This document shows positions 10,173 through 19,558 of a stretch of 64,000 nucleotides of DNA, one piece after another. The position numbers and the translations under genes are program-made. The stretch is from Burkholderiaceae bacterium (lineage in GTDB: Bacteria > Pseudomonadota > Gammaproteobacteria > Burkholderiales > Burkholderiaceae_F). The stretch is taken from positions 62,001 to 126,000 of the forward strand of contig JALHMQ010000011.1 in the NCBI GenBank assembly GCA_022843955.1. Reading direction: 5' to 3'. How positions within the stretch are numbered: the first letter of the stretch is position 1; the number at the start of each line of letters is the position of its first letter. The notes under the pieces are model-generated. The model had not been told where the DNA came from, searched no databases, and saw nothing but the letters and a program-made list of their open reading frames with translations.

Positions 10173-11072
10173 CTATTCGAGATTCTGGATCTGTTCGCGC
10201 ATCTGTTCGATCGCCAACTTGAGCTCGACCGCAGCCTGGGTGAGATCGATCGCCGACGCCTTGGATCCGAGCGTGTTGGCCTCGCGATTCAACTCCTGCA
10301 TCAGGAAATCGAGTCGACGCCCGACGGCGCCACCGGCAGCAAGCACCCGCCGCACTTCGTTGACATGCGTGGCCAGTCGCTTCAGTTCCTCGTCCACGTC
10401 GGCACGCAGGCCGTAGAGCGTGACCTCCTGGCGGATGCGGTCGATGATCTCGTCGCGCGAGACCGTGCCGCCTTCGAGCGCCGGCGTGAGCGCCTGGTCC
10501 AGGCGCTCGGTGAGTTTCTTCTCCAGCGCGGCGAGGATCTCCGGCACGCGCGGTCGCAGGCTGGTGACGATGCTGTCGATCGCGTCGCAGCGCTCGATCA
10601 GGATCGCGCGCAAGGCATCGCCTTCGCGCCGCCGCGTTGCCAGCAGTCCGGCCAGGGCTTCGTCCAATGCGCCCTGCAGCGCCGCGCGCAGTGACTCGTT
10701 GTCGAGTACGGCGGTTTCAACCACCCCGGGCCACGCGAGGATATCGGCAACCGACAGAGGTTGCGTTTGCGGCACCGCTGAGCGCAGCCGGTCTGCCAGC
10801 GCGGCGAACTGGCGCAGCGCCTCGTCGTTGACCGTCGGCGCCAGCGGTTGTGACTGGCGCTGCATCCACAGCCGGCAATCGACCTTGCCGCGCGCCACGA
10901 CGCCGCCAACCGATTCGCGCAGCTGCGGCTCAAAATTGCGAAGTTCATCGGCCACGCGCAGCGACAGGTCCAGGAAACGGCTGTTCACGGACCGCAACTC
11001 CACGCTGAGCAACCCCAGCGGTGTGGGGCGGGAGGCGGCGGCAAAGCCGGTCATGCTGGCAACTGAGCCCAT
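10173..11072 (-). CDS. yicC: YicC-family endoribonuclease
   Basis: A 299-residue member of the YicC/YloC family. The N-terminus 'MTGFAA', the 'ELRSVNSRFLD' motif and the C-terminal 'GGAVGRRLDFLMQELNREANTLGSK' region are all characteristic. E. coli YicC is an RNase reported to act with PNPase in small-RNA decay. The longer start gives six residues before the usual 'MTGFA'. The gene heads the leftward yicC-gmk-rpoZ-spoT string, divergent from the kinase gene; a TAGAAT element near 11136 could serve the rightward gene. Confidence 0.92.
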   Translation of the reverse strand: MGSVASMTGFAAASRPTPLGLLSVELRSVNSRFLDLSLRVADELRNFEPQLRESVGGVVARGKVDCRLWMQRQSQPLAPTVNDEALRQFAALADRLRSAVPQTQPLSVADILAWPGVVETAVLDNESLRAALQGALDEALAGLLATRRREGDALRAILIERCDAIDSIVTSLRPRVPEILAALEKKLTERLDQALTPALEGGTVSRDEIIDRIRQEVTLYGLRADVDEELKRLATHVNEVRRVLAAGGAVGRRLDFLMQELNREANTLGSKASAIDLTQAAVELKLAIEQMREQIQNLE

Positions 11073-11220
11073 GCGGGAGTGCTTTTCAGGCGATTGGTGG
11101 AGCGAACTCGACGCGGCGAAACGCGGCTACTTGGATAGAATCGGGCGCTCGATGCGGGCACTGACAACACGCCGCATACCTCCCGGCCCCGTATTCACGA
11201 ACCTCTTCTGACTGACCCCG

Positions 11221-12216
11221 ATGGCGGCGCAAAACAATGCTTCATTGCCGGAAGGTCTCGAGGTCGGCGGCTACCGCATAGTAAAGAAGATATCGAGCGG
11301 AGGCTTCTCGATCGTCTACCTGTCCACTGACGAGGCCGGTCAGTCGGTGGCGATCAAGGAATACATGCCGGCCGCGCTGGCCCAGCGCAAGGCCGGCGAG
11401 TTCTCGCCCTATGTGGCGCCGGAGAACCTCAACACCTACCGCATCGGCCTGAAGTGCTTCTTCGAGGAGGGCCGGGCGCTCGCGTCGATCTTTCACCCGA
11501 ACATCGTGCGCGTGCTCAACTTCTTCCGCGCCAACGATACGGTATACATGGTGATGACCTACGAATCGGGTCGCTCCCTGCAGGAGCACGTGATTCGCAA
11601 CCGCAGCAAGGAGCAGAAGGACGTCTTGTCCGAGCGCTTCATCCGCCGCGTCTTCACCCAGGTGATGAACGGCCTGCGCGAGGTCCATTCCAACCGGCTG
11701 CTTCACCTGGACGTGAAGCCGGCCAACATCTACCTGCGCATGGACGGCACGCCGATCCTGCTCGACTTCGGTGCCGCTCGTCAGACGCTCCAGCGCGACA
11801 TCAGCAAGACCTATCCGATGTACACGCCGGGCTTCGCTGCGCCTGAGTTGTACAAGCGCGACGCCGAACTTGGTCCTTGGACCGATGTGTATTCGATCGG
11901 GGCCTGCATCTACGCGTGCATGTCGGGCATGCCGCCGCAGGAGTCCGACCAGCGGCTGAAGGACGACCGGATGCCGCAGGCGCTGCGCTCGTTCCGGGGT
12001 TTGTACTCGGCCCAGATGATCTCGATGGTCGAGCGCTGCCTGCGCCTGAACTCGCTCGAGCGGCCGCAGACGGTCTATGCGGTGCAGAAAGAACTGGTCA
12101 ACAATGTGCCTGAAAAGCCGGAGTTCAGCGTCATGGAGCGCACCGGCGCCCGCGTGCGGCACATGCAGGAACGGTTCATGCGGTTCATGAAGGACCACAA
12201 CATCACCTGGTTCTAG
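11221..12216 (+). CDS. Hanks-type Ser/Thr protein kinase, non-RD
   Basis: A 331-residue cytoplasmic kinase with no transmembrane or sensor domain. It has a glycine-rich loop (GYRIVKKISSGGFSIVYLS), the ATP-anchoring Lys in 'VAIKEYMP', a C-helix Glu, a catalytic loop 'HLDVKPANIYL', a DFG motif ('LDFGAARQ') and an APE-like 'FAAPE'. The canonical HRD arginine is replaced by Leu, so it is a non-RD kinase whose activation loop is probably not controlled by classical phosphorylation. The PP2C phosphatase gene follows after 134 bases, forming a reversible phosphorylation pair. Substrates are unknown. Confidence 0.9.
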   Translation: MAAQNNASLPEGLEVGGYRIVKKISSGGFSIVYLSTDEAGQSVAIKEYMPAALAQRKAGEFSPYVAPENLNTYRIGLKCFFEEGRALASIFHPNIVRVLNFFRANDTVYMVMTYESGRSLQEHVIRNRSKEQKDVLSERFIRRVFTQVMNGLREVHSNRLLHLDVKPANIYLRMDGTPILLDFGAARQTLQRDISKTYPMYTPGFAAPELYKRDAELGPWTDVYSIGACIYACMSGMPPQESDQRLKDDRMPQALRSFRGLYSAQMISMVERCLRLNSLERPQTVYAVQKELVNNVPEKPEFSVMERTGARVRHMQERFMRFMKDHNITWF

Positions 12217-12350
12217 CCCAACCTGAAGGGCCAAGACGCTTCTCTTGCGCGCAAGACAGTGAAAGAATCGGCGCCCGTGACCGCAGTACCGGTCTGAAAC
12301 ATGCTTCCGCGGCTTAGCGCGGAACATCCGCCCAGGCGATTTGAAACCCC

Positions 12351-13289
12351 ATGCGCTTTTCGATCTACCAGGAGAGCAAGAAAGGCGGGCGCAAGGTCAA
12401 CCAGGACCGCATGGGGTACCTGTACACGCGCGATTCCCTCCTGATGCTGGTGGCCGATGGCATGGGCGGTCATGCGCGGGGCGAAGTCGCCGCCCAGTTG
12501 ACGATGCAGACCATGGCGTCGATCTACCAGCGCGATGCCGCACCGCTGCTGGCCGACCCAGCACGCTACCTCGAGGAGTCAGTGCTGGCGGCGCATCGCG
12601 AACTGCATCGCTATCGCGCCGAGCACAGCCTGCCCGAAGCACCGCGCACCACGGTCATCGCCTGCGTGATCCAGCACGGCATGGCCACCTGGGCGCATGT
12701 CGGTGATTCGCGCCTGTACCTGCTGCGCAGCGGGCGCATTGCCGAGCGCACCACCGATCACTCGCGCGTTCATCATCTGGTCGCTGCCGGCCTGATCAAG
12801 GCCGAGGAGGCCAAGGATCATCCGGAGCGCAATCGCATCTTCAACTGCATCGGCGCGTTCGTTGCACCGACGGTCGAAGTGAGCCGGCCGACCGCGCTGC
12901 GCAATGGCGACACGCTGCTGCTCTGTTCCGACGGCTTGTGGGGAGCACTGACGGATCGCCAGATTGCCGAAGGCTTTTACGGCAACACGGTGATGCGCGC
13001 CGTACCTGACCTGATCGAGACGGCGCTCGCCAACGCCGGCACCGACGCCGACAACTGCACAGCAGTGGCGATGACCTGGGCCGGCACCGAGTCGGTCGAA
13101 ATGGTGCCGCCGACCGATGCGCCGGTATCGACGCTCGTGATGCCGGATGGCGCAGTGGCCTCGACCATCCAGATTCCGCGCTCGGGTGAGTTCACCGACA
13201 TCGGCCTGACCGAAGATCAGATCGATGAAGCAGTCGCGGAGATCAACAAGGCGATCGCCCGCTCGACTAAGCTTATCGATAGCAAGTAA
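12351..13289 (+). CDS. PP2C-family Ser/Thr protein phosphatase
   Basis: A 312-residue metal-dependent phosphatase of the Stp1/PrpC type. The metal-binding motifs are visible: 'NQDRMG' near residue 21, 'LVADGMGGHARGE' near 43, 'THVGDSR'-like 'AHVGDSRLYLL', 'LLLCSDGLWG' and the late 'DNCTAVAM'. The catalytic core ends near residue 245; the remaining 65 residues are a low-similarity tail with no membrane segment. It probably reverses phosphorylation by the kinase encoded just upstream. The rph start follows after 51 bases. Confidence 0.92.
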   Translation: MRFSIYQESKKGGRKVNQDRMGYLYTRDSLLMLVADGMGGHARGEVAAQLTMQTMASIYQRDAAPLLADPARYLEESVLAAHRELHRYRAEHSLPEAPRTTVIACVIQHGMATWAHVGDSRLYLLRSGRIAERTTDHSRVHHLVAAGLIKAEEAKDHPERNRIFNCIGAFVAPTVEVSRPTALRNGDTLLLCSDGLWGALTDRQIAEGFYGNTVMRAVPDLIETALANAGTDADNCTAVAMTWAGTESVEMVPPTDAPVSTLVMPDGAVASTIQIPRSGEFTDIGLTEDQIDEAVAEINKAIARSTKLIDSK

Positions 13290-13340
13290 CTGCAGTCGGT
13301 ACGATTGCCGTTGCTTCGCCTTCCAGGCACCGAACCCACC

Positions 13341-14066
13341 ATGACTTCGATCCGCGCCGAAGGGCGCGCGGCCGCCGCGCTGCGCCCCGTCCGTCTGACC
13401 CGCAACTACACCCGCCACGCCGAAGGATCGGTGCTGGTGGAATTCGGCCACACGCAGGTGATCTGCACCGCCTCGGTCGAGGACAAGGTGCCCGGCTTTC
13501 TCAAGGGCAAGGGGCAGGGTTGGCTGACCGCCGAGTACGGCATGCTGCCGCGCGCCACCCACACCCGGGCCGACCGTGAGGCCGCCAAGGGCAAGCAAAG
13601 CGGGCGCACGCAGGAGATCCAGCGCCTGATCGGCCGCAGCCTGCGCGCGGTGGTCGATCTGTCCAAACTGGGCGAACGCACGCTGCAGATCGACTGCGAT
13701 GTCATCCAGGCCGACGGCGGCACGCGCACCGCATCCATCACCGGGGCTTTCGTTGCGGTTCACGATGCCTTCGGCAAGCTGCGGGCGGCCGATGTGCTTC
13801 CCACCTGGCCGATCCGGGACTTCGTCGCCGCGGTTTCGGTCGGCATGCACGCCGACCAGGCGCTGCTCGACCTGGACTACGCCGAGGACTCGACCTGCGA
13901 GACCGACATGAACGTGGTGATGACCGGTGACGGTCGCTTCGTCGAAGTGCAGGGTACCGCCGAGGGCACGCCGTTCACCGAGCAGCAGATGCAGCAGATG
14001 CTCGCCTATGCGCGCCAGGGGATTGCCGAACTGGTGGCTGCACAGCGCCGCGCGCTCGGATTGTGA
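13341..14066 (+). CDS. rph: Ribonuclease PH
   Basis: A 241-residue phosphorolytic 3'-5' exoribonuclease that trims tRNA 3' ends. Family signatures: '[20 protein letters not shown]', '[15 protein letters not shown]', '[18 protein letters not shown]', and '[19 protein letters not shown]' with the phosphate-site residues. The ATG was chosen because the protein then begins like known RNase PH and has the usual length. Its stop codon overlaps the rdgB start (TGATG), so the two are translated together. Confidence 0.96.
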   Translation: MTSIRAEGRAAAALRPVRLTRNYTRHAEGSVLVEFGHTQVICTASVEDKVPGFLKGKGQGWLTAEYGMLPRATHTRADREAAKGKQSGRTQEIQRLIGRSLRAVVDLSKLGERTLQIDCDVIQADGGTRTASITGAFVAVHDAFGKLRAADVLPTWPIRDFVAAVSVGMHADQALLDLDYAEDSTCETDMNVVMTGDGRFVEVQGTAEGTPFTEQQMQQMLAYARQGIAELVAAQRRALGL

Positions 14067-14662
14067 TGCGTCGTCTCGTGCTCGCCTCGGGCAATGTGGG
14101 CAAGCTGCGTGAGTTCCGCGCGCTGCTGGCACCGCTGCAGATCGAGGTGATCTCGCAGGCCGAACTGGCCATTGCACCCGCCGACGAACCGTATGCGACC
14201 TTCGTCGAGAACGCCTTGACCAAGGCGCGACACGCGGCATCTGCCAGTGGTCTGCCGGCCTTGGCCGACGACTCCGGCTTGTCTTGCGCGGCACTGGGCG
14301 GCCAGCCCGGCGTGCGGTCGGCGCGCTTCGCGGGCGATGGCGCGTCGGACGCCGACAACAACGCCGAACTGCTGCGTCAGCTGCGCGGTGCAGCTGACCG
14401 CAGCGGCCATTACACCTGTGTACTGGTTGCGCTGCGCGCGGCTGACGATCCGGAGCCGCTGATTGCCGAAGGGCGCTGGCAGGGCGAGGTCATCGAGGTG
14501 CCACGCGGCGCGCACGGGTTCGGCTATGACCCGCACTTTCTGCTGCCGGGACTGGGTTGCACTGCCGCCGAACTGGAGCCCGAGCACAAGAATCGGATCA
14601 GCCATCGTGGCCTGGCGATGGCGGAACTGGCACGCAAGCTGGTTTCACTGGGTCATTGGTAG
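14066..14662 (+). CDS. rdgB: Non-canonical purine NTP pyrophosphatase (RdgB/HAM1)
   Basis: A 198-residue house-cleaning enzyme that hydrolyses dITP, ITP and XTP to monophosphates and keeps them out of DNA. The N-terminal 'LASGNVGKLREFRALL' motif, the metal-binding 'ADDSGLSC', and 'GARSARFAG'-like and 'GFGYDPHFLLPG' segments are diagnostic. It follows rph with overlapping stop and start codons and precedes hemW by 27 bases, the common proteobacterial rph-rdgB-hemW order. Confidence 0.96.
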   Translation: MRRLVLASGNVGKLREFRALLAPLQIEVISQAELAIAPADEPYATFVENALTKARHAASASGLPALADDSGLSCAALGGQPGVRSARFAGDGASDADNNAELLRQLRGAADRSGHYTCVLVALRAADDPEPLIAEGRWQGEVIEVPRGAHGFGYDPHFLLPGLGCTAAELEPEHKNRISHRGLAMAELARKLVSLGHW

Positions 14663-14689
14663 GCGACTGGCGACGCAGCAGATCCTGCC

Positions 14690-15919
14690 GTGGGCACGAT
14701 TCCGATCCACCCGGAGAGCGCGGCGGCGGTTGCCGACGTGTCGCACTACCTGCGCCCGGGGACGCTGCGACTGCCGGCACTGCCGCCGCTATCGCTGTAC
14801 ATCCACTTTCCCTGGTGCGTGCGCAAGTGCCCCTATTGCGACTTCAATTCGCATGAGCAGGCGGGCGGGGTCGGGGCGATTCCCGAGGTGGCGTACCTGG
14901 ACGCGCTGCGCGCCGACCTCGAATCTTCCCTGCCGCTCATCTGGGGGCGGCGCGTCCACTCGGTGTTTATCGGCGGCGGCACGCCAAGCCTGCTCAGCGC
15001 TCCCGGTCTCGACCGGCTGCTGTCAGACGTGCGCGCCTTGCTGCCGCTGGAAGCCGATTGCGAGATCACGCTGGAAGCGAACCCCGGCACGTTCGAGGCC
15101 GAGCGGTTTGCCGCATACCGGGCGTCCGGCGTCAATCGCCTGTCGATCGGCATCCAGTCGTTCGACCAACAGCAACTGCGCCAACTGGGCCGCGTGCATG
15201 ACAGGGCGCAGGCACTTGCAGCGGTGCAGATTGCGCAGCGGCACTTCGACACGTTCAATCTCGACCTGATGTACGCGCTGCCAGGGCAAAGCCTCGCGCA
15301 GGCCCAGGCCGACGTCGACCTGGCGCTGTCACTGTCACCGCCGCACGTGTCGCTGTATCAGCTGACGATCGAACCGAACACCGTGTTTGCCAAGTCGCCG
15401 CCCGTGCTGCCCGATGAAGACAGCGCTGCGTTGATCCACGAATGGATCGAGCAGCGCATGGCCGATGCAGGTTATCGGCACTACGAGGTCTCGGCGTATG
15501 CGCGGCCAGGGCACGCCTGCCGCCACAACCTCAACTACTGGCATTTTGGCGACTACCTCGGGATCGGTGCCGGCGCGCACGGCAAGCTGTCCTTTCCTCA
15601 TCGGGTGGTCAGGCAGACTCGCTTTCGTCAGCCGCGCTCCTATCTCGAGCGGGCAGCGCAGCAGCAGTTCGTGGCCGAGAGCACCGAAGTCACGCGGGCC
15701 GACCTGCCCTTCGAGTTCATGCTCAACGCACTGCGCCTGAACGATGGCTTTCCCGTCGCGCTCTTTGGCGAACGCACAGGACTGCCGATCTCAACGCTGG
15801 AAGCCGCTTTGGCGCAGGGCGAGGCGCGCGGCCTGGTGCAGCGCAGCCTGGATCGAATCACTCCGACCGCGCTCGGCCGGCGTTTCCTCAGCGACCTGCA
15901 GACGCTCTTTCTGCGCTGA
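14690..15919 (+). CDS. hemW: HemW-like radical SAM heme chaperone
   Basis: A 409-residue radical SAM protein with the cluster motif CVRKCPYC (CxxxCxxC) in the opening 'LYIHFPWCVRKCPYCDFNSH', followed by 'GGGTPSLL' and the HemN-C-like C-terminal domain. HemW carries heme for delivery to membrane cytochromes and is often mislabelled coproporphyrinogen oxidase; the true HemN has an extra cysteine (CxxxCxxCxC) that is missing here. The start is GTG, about 40 residues before the motif, slightly longer than usual, so a later start is possible. Confidence 0.93.
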   Translation: MGTIPIHPESAAAVADVSHYLRPGTLRLPALPPLSLYIHFPWCVRKCPYCDFNSHEQAGGVGAIPEVAYLDALRADLESSLPLIWGRRVHSVFIGGGTPSLLSAPGLDRLLSDVRALLPLEADCEITLEANPGTFEAERFAAYRASGVNRLSIGIQSFDQQQLRQLGRVHDRAQALAAVQIAQRHFDTFNLDLMYALPGQSLAQAQADVDLALSLSPPHVSLYQLTIEPNTVFAKSPPVLPDEDSAALIHEWIEQRMADAGYRHYEVSAYARPGHACRHNLNYWHFGDYLGIGAGAHGKLSFPHRVVRQTRFRQPRSYLERAAQQQFVAESTEVTRADLPFEFMLNALRLNDGFPVALFGERTGLPISTLEAALAQGEARGLVQRSLDRITPTALGRRFLSDLQTLFLR

Positions 15920-15948
15920 AGTGCGCGTTGCCCCAGATCGGCGCAGTA

Positions 15949-15965
15949 CGCACCAAAGAGGGGCA
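15949..15965. promoter_or_regulatory. Candidate NtrC site 1 (distal), glnA
   Basis: CGCACC-N5-GGGGCA matches the NtrC dyad TGCACC-N5-GGTGCA at 10 of 12 positions. It lies 107 bp upstream of a second, better site, both in front of the glnA sigma54 promoter. Paired sites favour NtrC oligomerisation. Confidence 0.5.
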
Positions 15966-16055
15966 TAATGCCCACAAACGGCGCTTTCCAAACACTTTCC
16001 AAACACCTAAGCGCGCGACCTGCCATCTTGCCGGGTCTTGGCGCTAAACCCCTGA

Positions 16056-16072
16056 TGCACAAGGCCGGTGCG
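16056..16072. promoter_or_regulatory. Candidate NtrC site 2 (proximal), glnA
   Basis: TGCACA-N5-GGTGCG keeps TGCAC and GGTGC, the core of the NtrC dyad, at exact spacing. Its centre is about 60 bp upstream of the predicted sigma54 transcription start of glnA. Confidence 0.65.
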
Positions 16073-16097
16073 ATTTGGGCCGGCGCGGCGCAACAAA

Positions 16098-16113
16098 CGG
16101 CACGGTTCATGCT
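16098..16113 (+). promoter_or_regulatory. Sigma54 promoter of glnA
   Basis: GGCACG-GTTC-ATGC matches the sigma54 core GGCACG-N4-TTGC with one mismatch and correct GG/GC spacing. Transcription should start near 16124, giving a leader of about 76 bases before the glnA ATG. NtrC dyads lie upstream and ntrBC downstream. Confidence 0.7.
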
Positions 16114-16199
16114 TTTAACGCCATCGGTTGATCGCTTACGCGGCACTACGGGGCGCGCGTGCGACAGCAAAAACAGCCTTCACTCACCGAGGAGTTCTC

Positions 16200-17612
16200 A
16201 TGGCGACCCCCAAAGAGGTCCTGAAAATCATTGCGGACAACGAAGTCAAGTTCGTCGACTACCGCTTCACCGATACCAAGGGCAAGGAGCAGCACGTCTC
16301 GGTGCCGGCCAAGACTGTCAGCGAAGGCACGTTCGAGCATGGCCATCCGTTCGACGGTTCGTCGATCGCCGGCTGGAAGGGCATCGAGGCGTCCGACATG
16401 CTGCTGATGCCGGATGCGGCCAGCGCCCGCATGGACCCGTTTCGCGAAGAGAACACGTTGATCATCACCTGCGACGTGCATGAGCCGTCGACAGGCAAGG
16501 GCTATGAGCGCGATCCGCGCTCGCTGGGCGGCCGCGCCGAGGCGTACCTGAAGTCCACCGGCCTGGGCGACACCGCCTACTTCGGTCCGGAGCCCGAGTT
16601 CTTCATTTTCGACAGCGTGACCTGGAACGTCGACATGTCGGGCTGCTTCGCGAAGATCAAGTCGGAAGAGGCATCCTGGTCCACCGGCATCGACTACGAA
16701 GCCGGCAACCTGGCGCACCGTCCGTCGATCAAGGGCGGCTACTTCCCGGTCCCCCCGGTCGACTCGCTGCAGGATATTCGCTCCGAGATGTGCCTGCTGC
16801 TGGAGCAGCAGGGTGTGGAGGTCGAGGTTCATCACCACGAGGTCGCTGGCCCCGGTCAATGCGAGATCGGCACCAAGTTCTCGACGCTGGTCAAGCGCGC
16901 TGACTGGCTGCAGATCCTCAAGTACACCGTGTGGAACGTCGCTGCCAGCTACGGCAAGACGGCCACCTTCATGCCCAAGCCCGTGGTCGGTGACAACGGT
17001 TCCGGCATGCACGTGCACCAGTCGATCTGGAAAGACGGCACCAACCTGTTCGCCGGCGACGGCTACTCGGGCTTGTCCGATTTCGCCCTGTTCTACATCG
17101 GCGGCATCATCAAGCACGCGCGGGCGCTCAATGCGATCACCAACCCGGGCACCAACAGCTACAAACGACTGGTGCCGGGCTTCGAGGCGCCGGTGAAGCT
17201 GGCCTACTCGGCGCGCAATCGTTCGGCGTCGATCCGCATTCCCTACGTGTCGAATCCGAAAGGTCGTCGTATCGAGGTGCGCTTCCCGGATCCGACCGCC
17301 AATCCTTACCTCGCGTTCGCGGCGCTGCTGATGGCTGGCCTCGACGGCGTGCAGAACAAGATCCATCCGGGCGAAGCCGCCGACAAGAACCTGTACGACC
17401 TGCCGCCGGAAGAAGACGCCAAGATCCCGACCGTGTGCTCGTCGCTCGAAATGGCGCTTGAGCACCTGGACAAGGACCGCGAGTTCCTGACGCGCGGAGG
17501 CGTGTTCACCAACGACCTGATCGACGCCTACATCGATCTGAAAATGGAGGAGGTCACGCGCTTCCGCATGACCACGCATCCGGTCGAATTCGACATGTAC
17601 TACTCGCTGTAA
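16200..17612 (+). CDS. glnA: Glutamine synthetase type I
   Basis: A 470-residue GSI subunit that joins ammonia to glutamate using ATP. Family features: the opening '[21 protein letters not shown]', the '[14 protein letters not shown]' loop, metal-ligand strands near '[11 protein letters not shown]', the latch 'NRSASIRIP' and the adenylylation site 'NLYDLPPEE' with Tyr399, equivalent to E. coli Tyr397. Activity is therefore probably under GlnE control. The ATG has a GAGGAG box. Upstream lie a sigma54 promoter and two NtrC dyads; downstream a strong terminator. Confidence 0.97.
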   Translation: MATPKEVLKIIADNEVKFVDYRFTDTKGKEQHVSVPAKTVSEGTFEHGHPFDGSSIAGWKGIEASDMLLMPDAASARMDPFREENTLIITCDVHEPSTGKGYERDPRSLGGRAEAYLKSTGLGDTAYFGPEPEFFIFDSVTWNVDMSGCFAKIKSEEASWSTGIDYEAGNLAHRPSIKGGYFPVPPVDSLQDIRSEMCLLLEQQGVEVEVHHHEVAGPGQCEIGTKFSTLVKRADWLQILKYTVWNVAASYGKTATFMPKPVVGDNGSGMHVHQSIWKDGTNLFAGDGYSGLSDFALFYIGGIIKHARALNAITNPGTNSYKRLVPGFEAPVKLAYSARNRSASIRIPYVSNPKGRRIEVRFPDPTANPYLAFAALLMAGLDGVQNKIHPGEAADKNLYDLPPEEDAKIPTVCSSLEMALEHLDKDREFLTRGGVFTNDLIDAYIDLKMEEVTRFRMTTHPVEFDMYYSL

Positions 17613-17632
17613 TCGGGCACTGTGCCGATCGA

Positions 17633-17656
17633 CAAGGGGCGGGCGACCGCCCCTTG
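17633..17656 (+). terminator. glnA rho-independent terminator
   Basis: A perfect 10-bp GC-rich stem (CAAGGGGCGG / CCGCCCCTTG) with a GCGA tetraloop lies 21 bases after the glnA stop. The T-run is weak (TTG), but the stem is very stable. It would limit readthrough from the strong glnA promoter into ntrBC. Confidence 0.7.
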
Positions 17657-17820
17657 TTGCATCCGACACCCGCCTCGGGCCAGCGACGTGAGCGTAAAGG
17701 CAGCCCACAAAATGCCGGCGCATCAGCCGTTAATTGGGTCGATCCGCGGGATGCGGCGAGTGACGACGCGGCCTTACACTGCGCCGCATTGCCTCGTGCG
17801 TCACGCCTGCGCGCATCTCC

Positions 17821-18330
17821 ATGCGATTCCTCGCCCTGATCTGTTCTTCGTTGCTGTCGCTCCTGCACGCGCCTGCGTTCGCACAGGCCGACATCTTCCT
17901 GTGCACCGACGACGCAGGCCGCAAGACCTTCCAAAACACCGGCGCCGGCAAGGGTTGCAAGCGGCTGGACGTGCAGCCTCTGGTGACGGTGCCGGCGCCG
18001 CGCCTGCCGCCTGTTTCTGCCAACAGCAATCCGGTGCGGCCCGCGATGGATCAGCGCGCCGCCGCGAGCTTTCCGCGGGTCGAGGCCGAGACCCAGCGCG
18101 CCCGCGATGGCGATCGTCGGCGCATCCTCGAAGACGAACTGAAGAGCGAGGAAGACAAGCTGGCGCGTCTGCGCACCGACTTCAACAGCGGTCAGCCCGA
18201 GCGCAACGGCGACGAGACGCGCAACTTCGCGCGCTACCAGGAGCGTGTGGCGCGCATGCAAGACGACATCCAGCGCAGCGAGAGCAACGTCGCGGCCCTG
18301 CGTCGCGAACTGGCGCTGCTGCGCAACTGA
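17821..18330 (+). CDS. Secreted DUF4124-type protein with coiled coil
   Basis: A 169-residue exported protein. A Sec signal peptide (residues 1-21, cleavage after AFA) is followed by a short DUF4124-like segment 'IFLCTDDAGRKTFQNTG' with a second Cys in 'GKGCKRLD'. The C-terminal half (about 85-168) is a predicted coiled coil rich in Glu/Arg. Genes of this type are frequent between glnA and ntrB in Burkholderiales; the function is unknown. No link to nitrogen control is visible in the sequence itself. Confidence 0.82.
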   Translation: MRFLALICSSLLSLLHAPAFAQADIFLCTDDAGRKTFQNTGAGKGCKRLDVQPLVTVPAPRLPPVSANSNPVRPAMDQRAAASFPRVEAETQRARDGDRRRILEDELKSEEDKLARLRTDFNSGQPERNGDETRNFARYQERVARMQDDIQRSESNVAALRRELALLRN

Positions 18331-18391
18331 CGCGCCGGGCGCGCACGCGCCCGCATCGGTGGTGGTGCGGCGCTCTGCACAAGAGGGCGCC

Positions 18392-19477
18392 ATGACCGGC
18401 GGCGAATACGGCTTCTCGGCCGACCTCGAGCGCTTCCAGGGACTCGATCTCCTGACAACCGCGGTGCTGGTGCTCAACTGGCGCGGGGCGGTGGTGTTCG
18501 CCAACCAGTCGGCCGAACAGTTGTTCGAGACCTCACGCGTCAAGCTCATCGGCCAGCAGGCGCATCGCCTGTTCAGCGGTGAGCATCCGATCGAACAACT
18601 GCTGACCGACGCCAGCGCCAACGCGCTCGGCCAGCGCCGTCAGGTGCTCGAACTGCGGCGCGCCATGCGCGAGCCGCTGGCAGTGCAGGCCACGGCCTCG
18701 GCGCTGTACTCGCGCGAGACACCGCTGGTGATCGAGCTGTCCGAGATCGAGCAACAATTGAAGGTCAGCCGCGAGGAGCGTCAGCTCGACCTGACCGAGG
18801 CCAACCGCCAGCTGCTGCGCAATCTCGCGCACGAAATCAAGAACCCGCTGGGCGGCATCCGCGGCGCGGCGCAACTGCTCGAAAGCGAACTTCACTCTCC
18901 TGAGCAGCGCGAGTACACGCGCGTGATCATCGACGAGGCGGACCGTCTTCAGGCACTCGTCGATCGCCTGCTCGCACCTCACCGCAAGCCGCGCGTCATC
19001 GCCCGCTTCAGCATTCACGAGGTGCTGGAGCGTGTGCGCGTTGTGATGGCGGCGGAGTTTCCCCGTGGGCTTGAGTTCGTGCGCGACTATGACGCCTCGG
19101 TGCCGGACGTCGAGGGAGACAAGGAGCAGTTGATCCAGGCCTTGCTCAATGTCGTGCGCAATGCCGCCGAAGCGCTCGAAGGACGCATCGCTGCCGGTGA
19201 CGCTCGGATCACGTTGCGGACACGGGTGACACGACACGTGACCATCGCGCGCCGCCACTTTCGTCTGGCACTGGACTTGCATGTGATCGACAACGGTCCC
19301 GGGATTTCGGACGAGTTGCGCGATCACGTCTTCTATCCGCTGGTATCCGGCCGTGAAGGCGGCAGCGGCCTGGGGCTCACGCTGGCACAGACGTTCGTGC
19401 ATCAGAACGACGGCGTGATCGAGTTCGAATCGCGGCCAGGGCGCACGGATTTCCGGATCCTGCTGCCCCTGCCATGA
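18392..19477 (+). CDS. glnL: Nitrogen regulation histidine kinase NtrB
   Basis: A 361-residue cytoplasmic sensor kinase/phosphatase that controls NtrC according to PII status. An N-terminal PAS domain (about 15-110) is followed by the dimerisation/phospho-acceptor helix 'NLAHEIKNPLGGIRGAAQLL' with His147, then an ATPase domain with the N box ('NVVRNAAEAL'), G1 'DNGPGIS' and G2 'GSGLGLTLAQ'. No membrane segments are present, as expected for NtrB. The ATG follows an AGAGGG box. ntrC starts 81 bases downstream. Confidence 0.95.
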   Translation: MTGGEYGFSADLERFQGLDLLTTAVLVLNWRGAVVFANQSAEQLFETSRVKLIGQQAHRLFSGEHPIEQLLTDASANALGQRRQVLELRRAMREPLAVQATASALYSRETPLVIELSEIEQQLKVSREERQLDLTEANRQLLRNLAHEIKNPLGGIRGAAQLLESELHSPEQREYTRVIIDEADRLQALVDRLLAPHRKPRVIARFSIHEVLERVRVVMAAEFPRGLEFVRDYDASVPDVEGDKEQLIQALLNVVRNAAEALEGRIAAGDARITLRTRVTRHVTIARRHFRLALDLHVIDNGPGISDELRDHVFYPLVSGREGGSGLGLTLAQTFVHQNDGVIEFESRPGRTDFRILLPLP

Positions 19478-19558
19478 CGTGGTCGCAACGATGCGGTATC
19501 GGTTGGAACGAGAAGGGCAGGTCGACGTGAATTGCGCAGCTCATTGCTTGGGGTCCCG

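Noticed and set aside
12579-14294. Minus-strand open frame of about 570 codons across the phosphatase, rph and rdgB
   Set aside because: It runs antisense through three well-supported genes and shows no family features.
14690-15919. Oxygen-independent coproporphyrinogen oxidase (HemN)
   Set aside because: The cluster motif lacks the additional cysteine of true HemN, so HemW is the better call.
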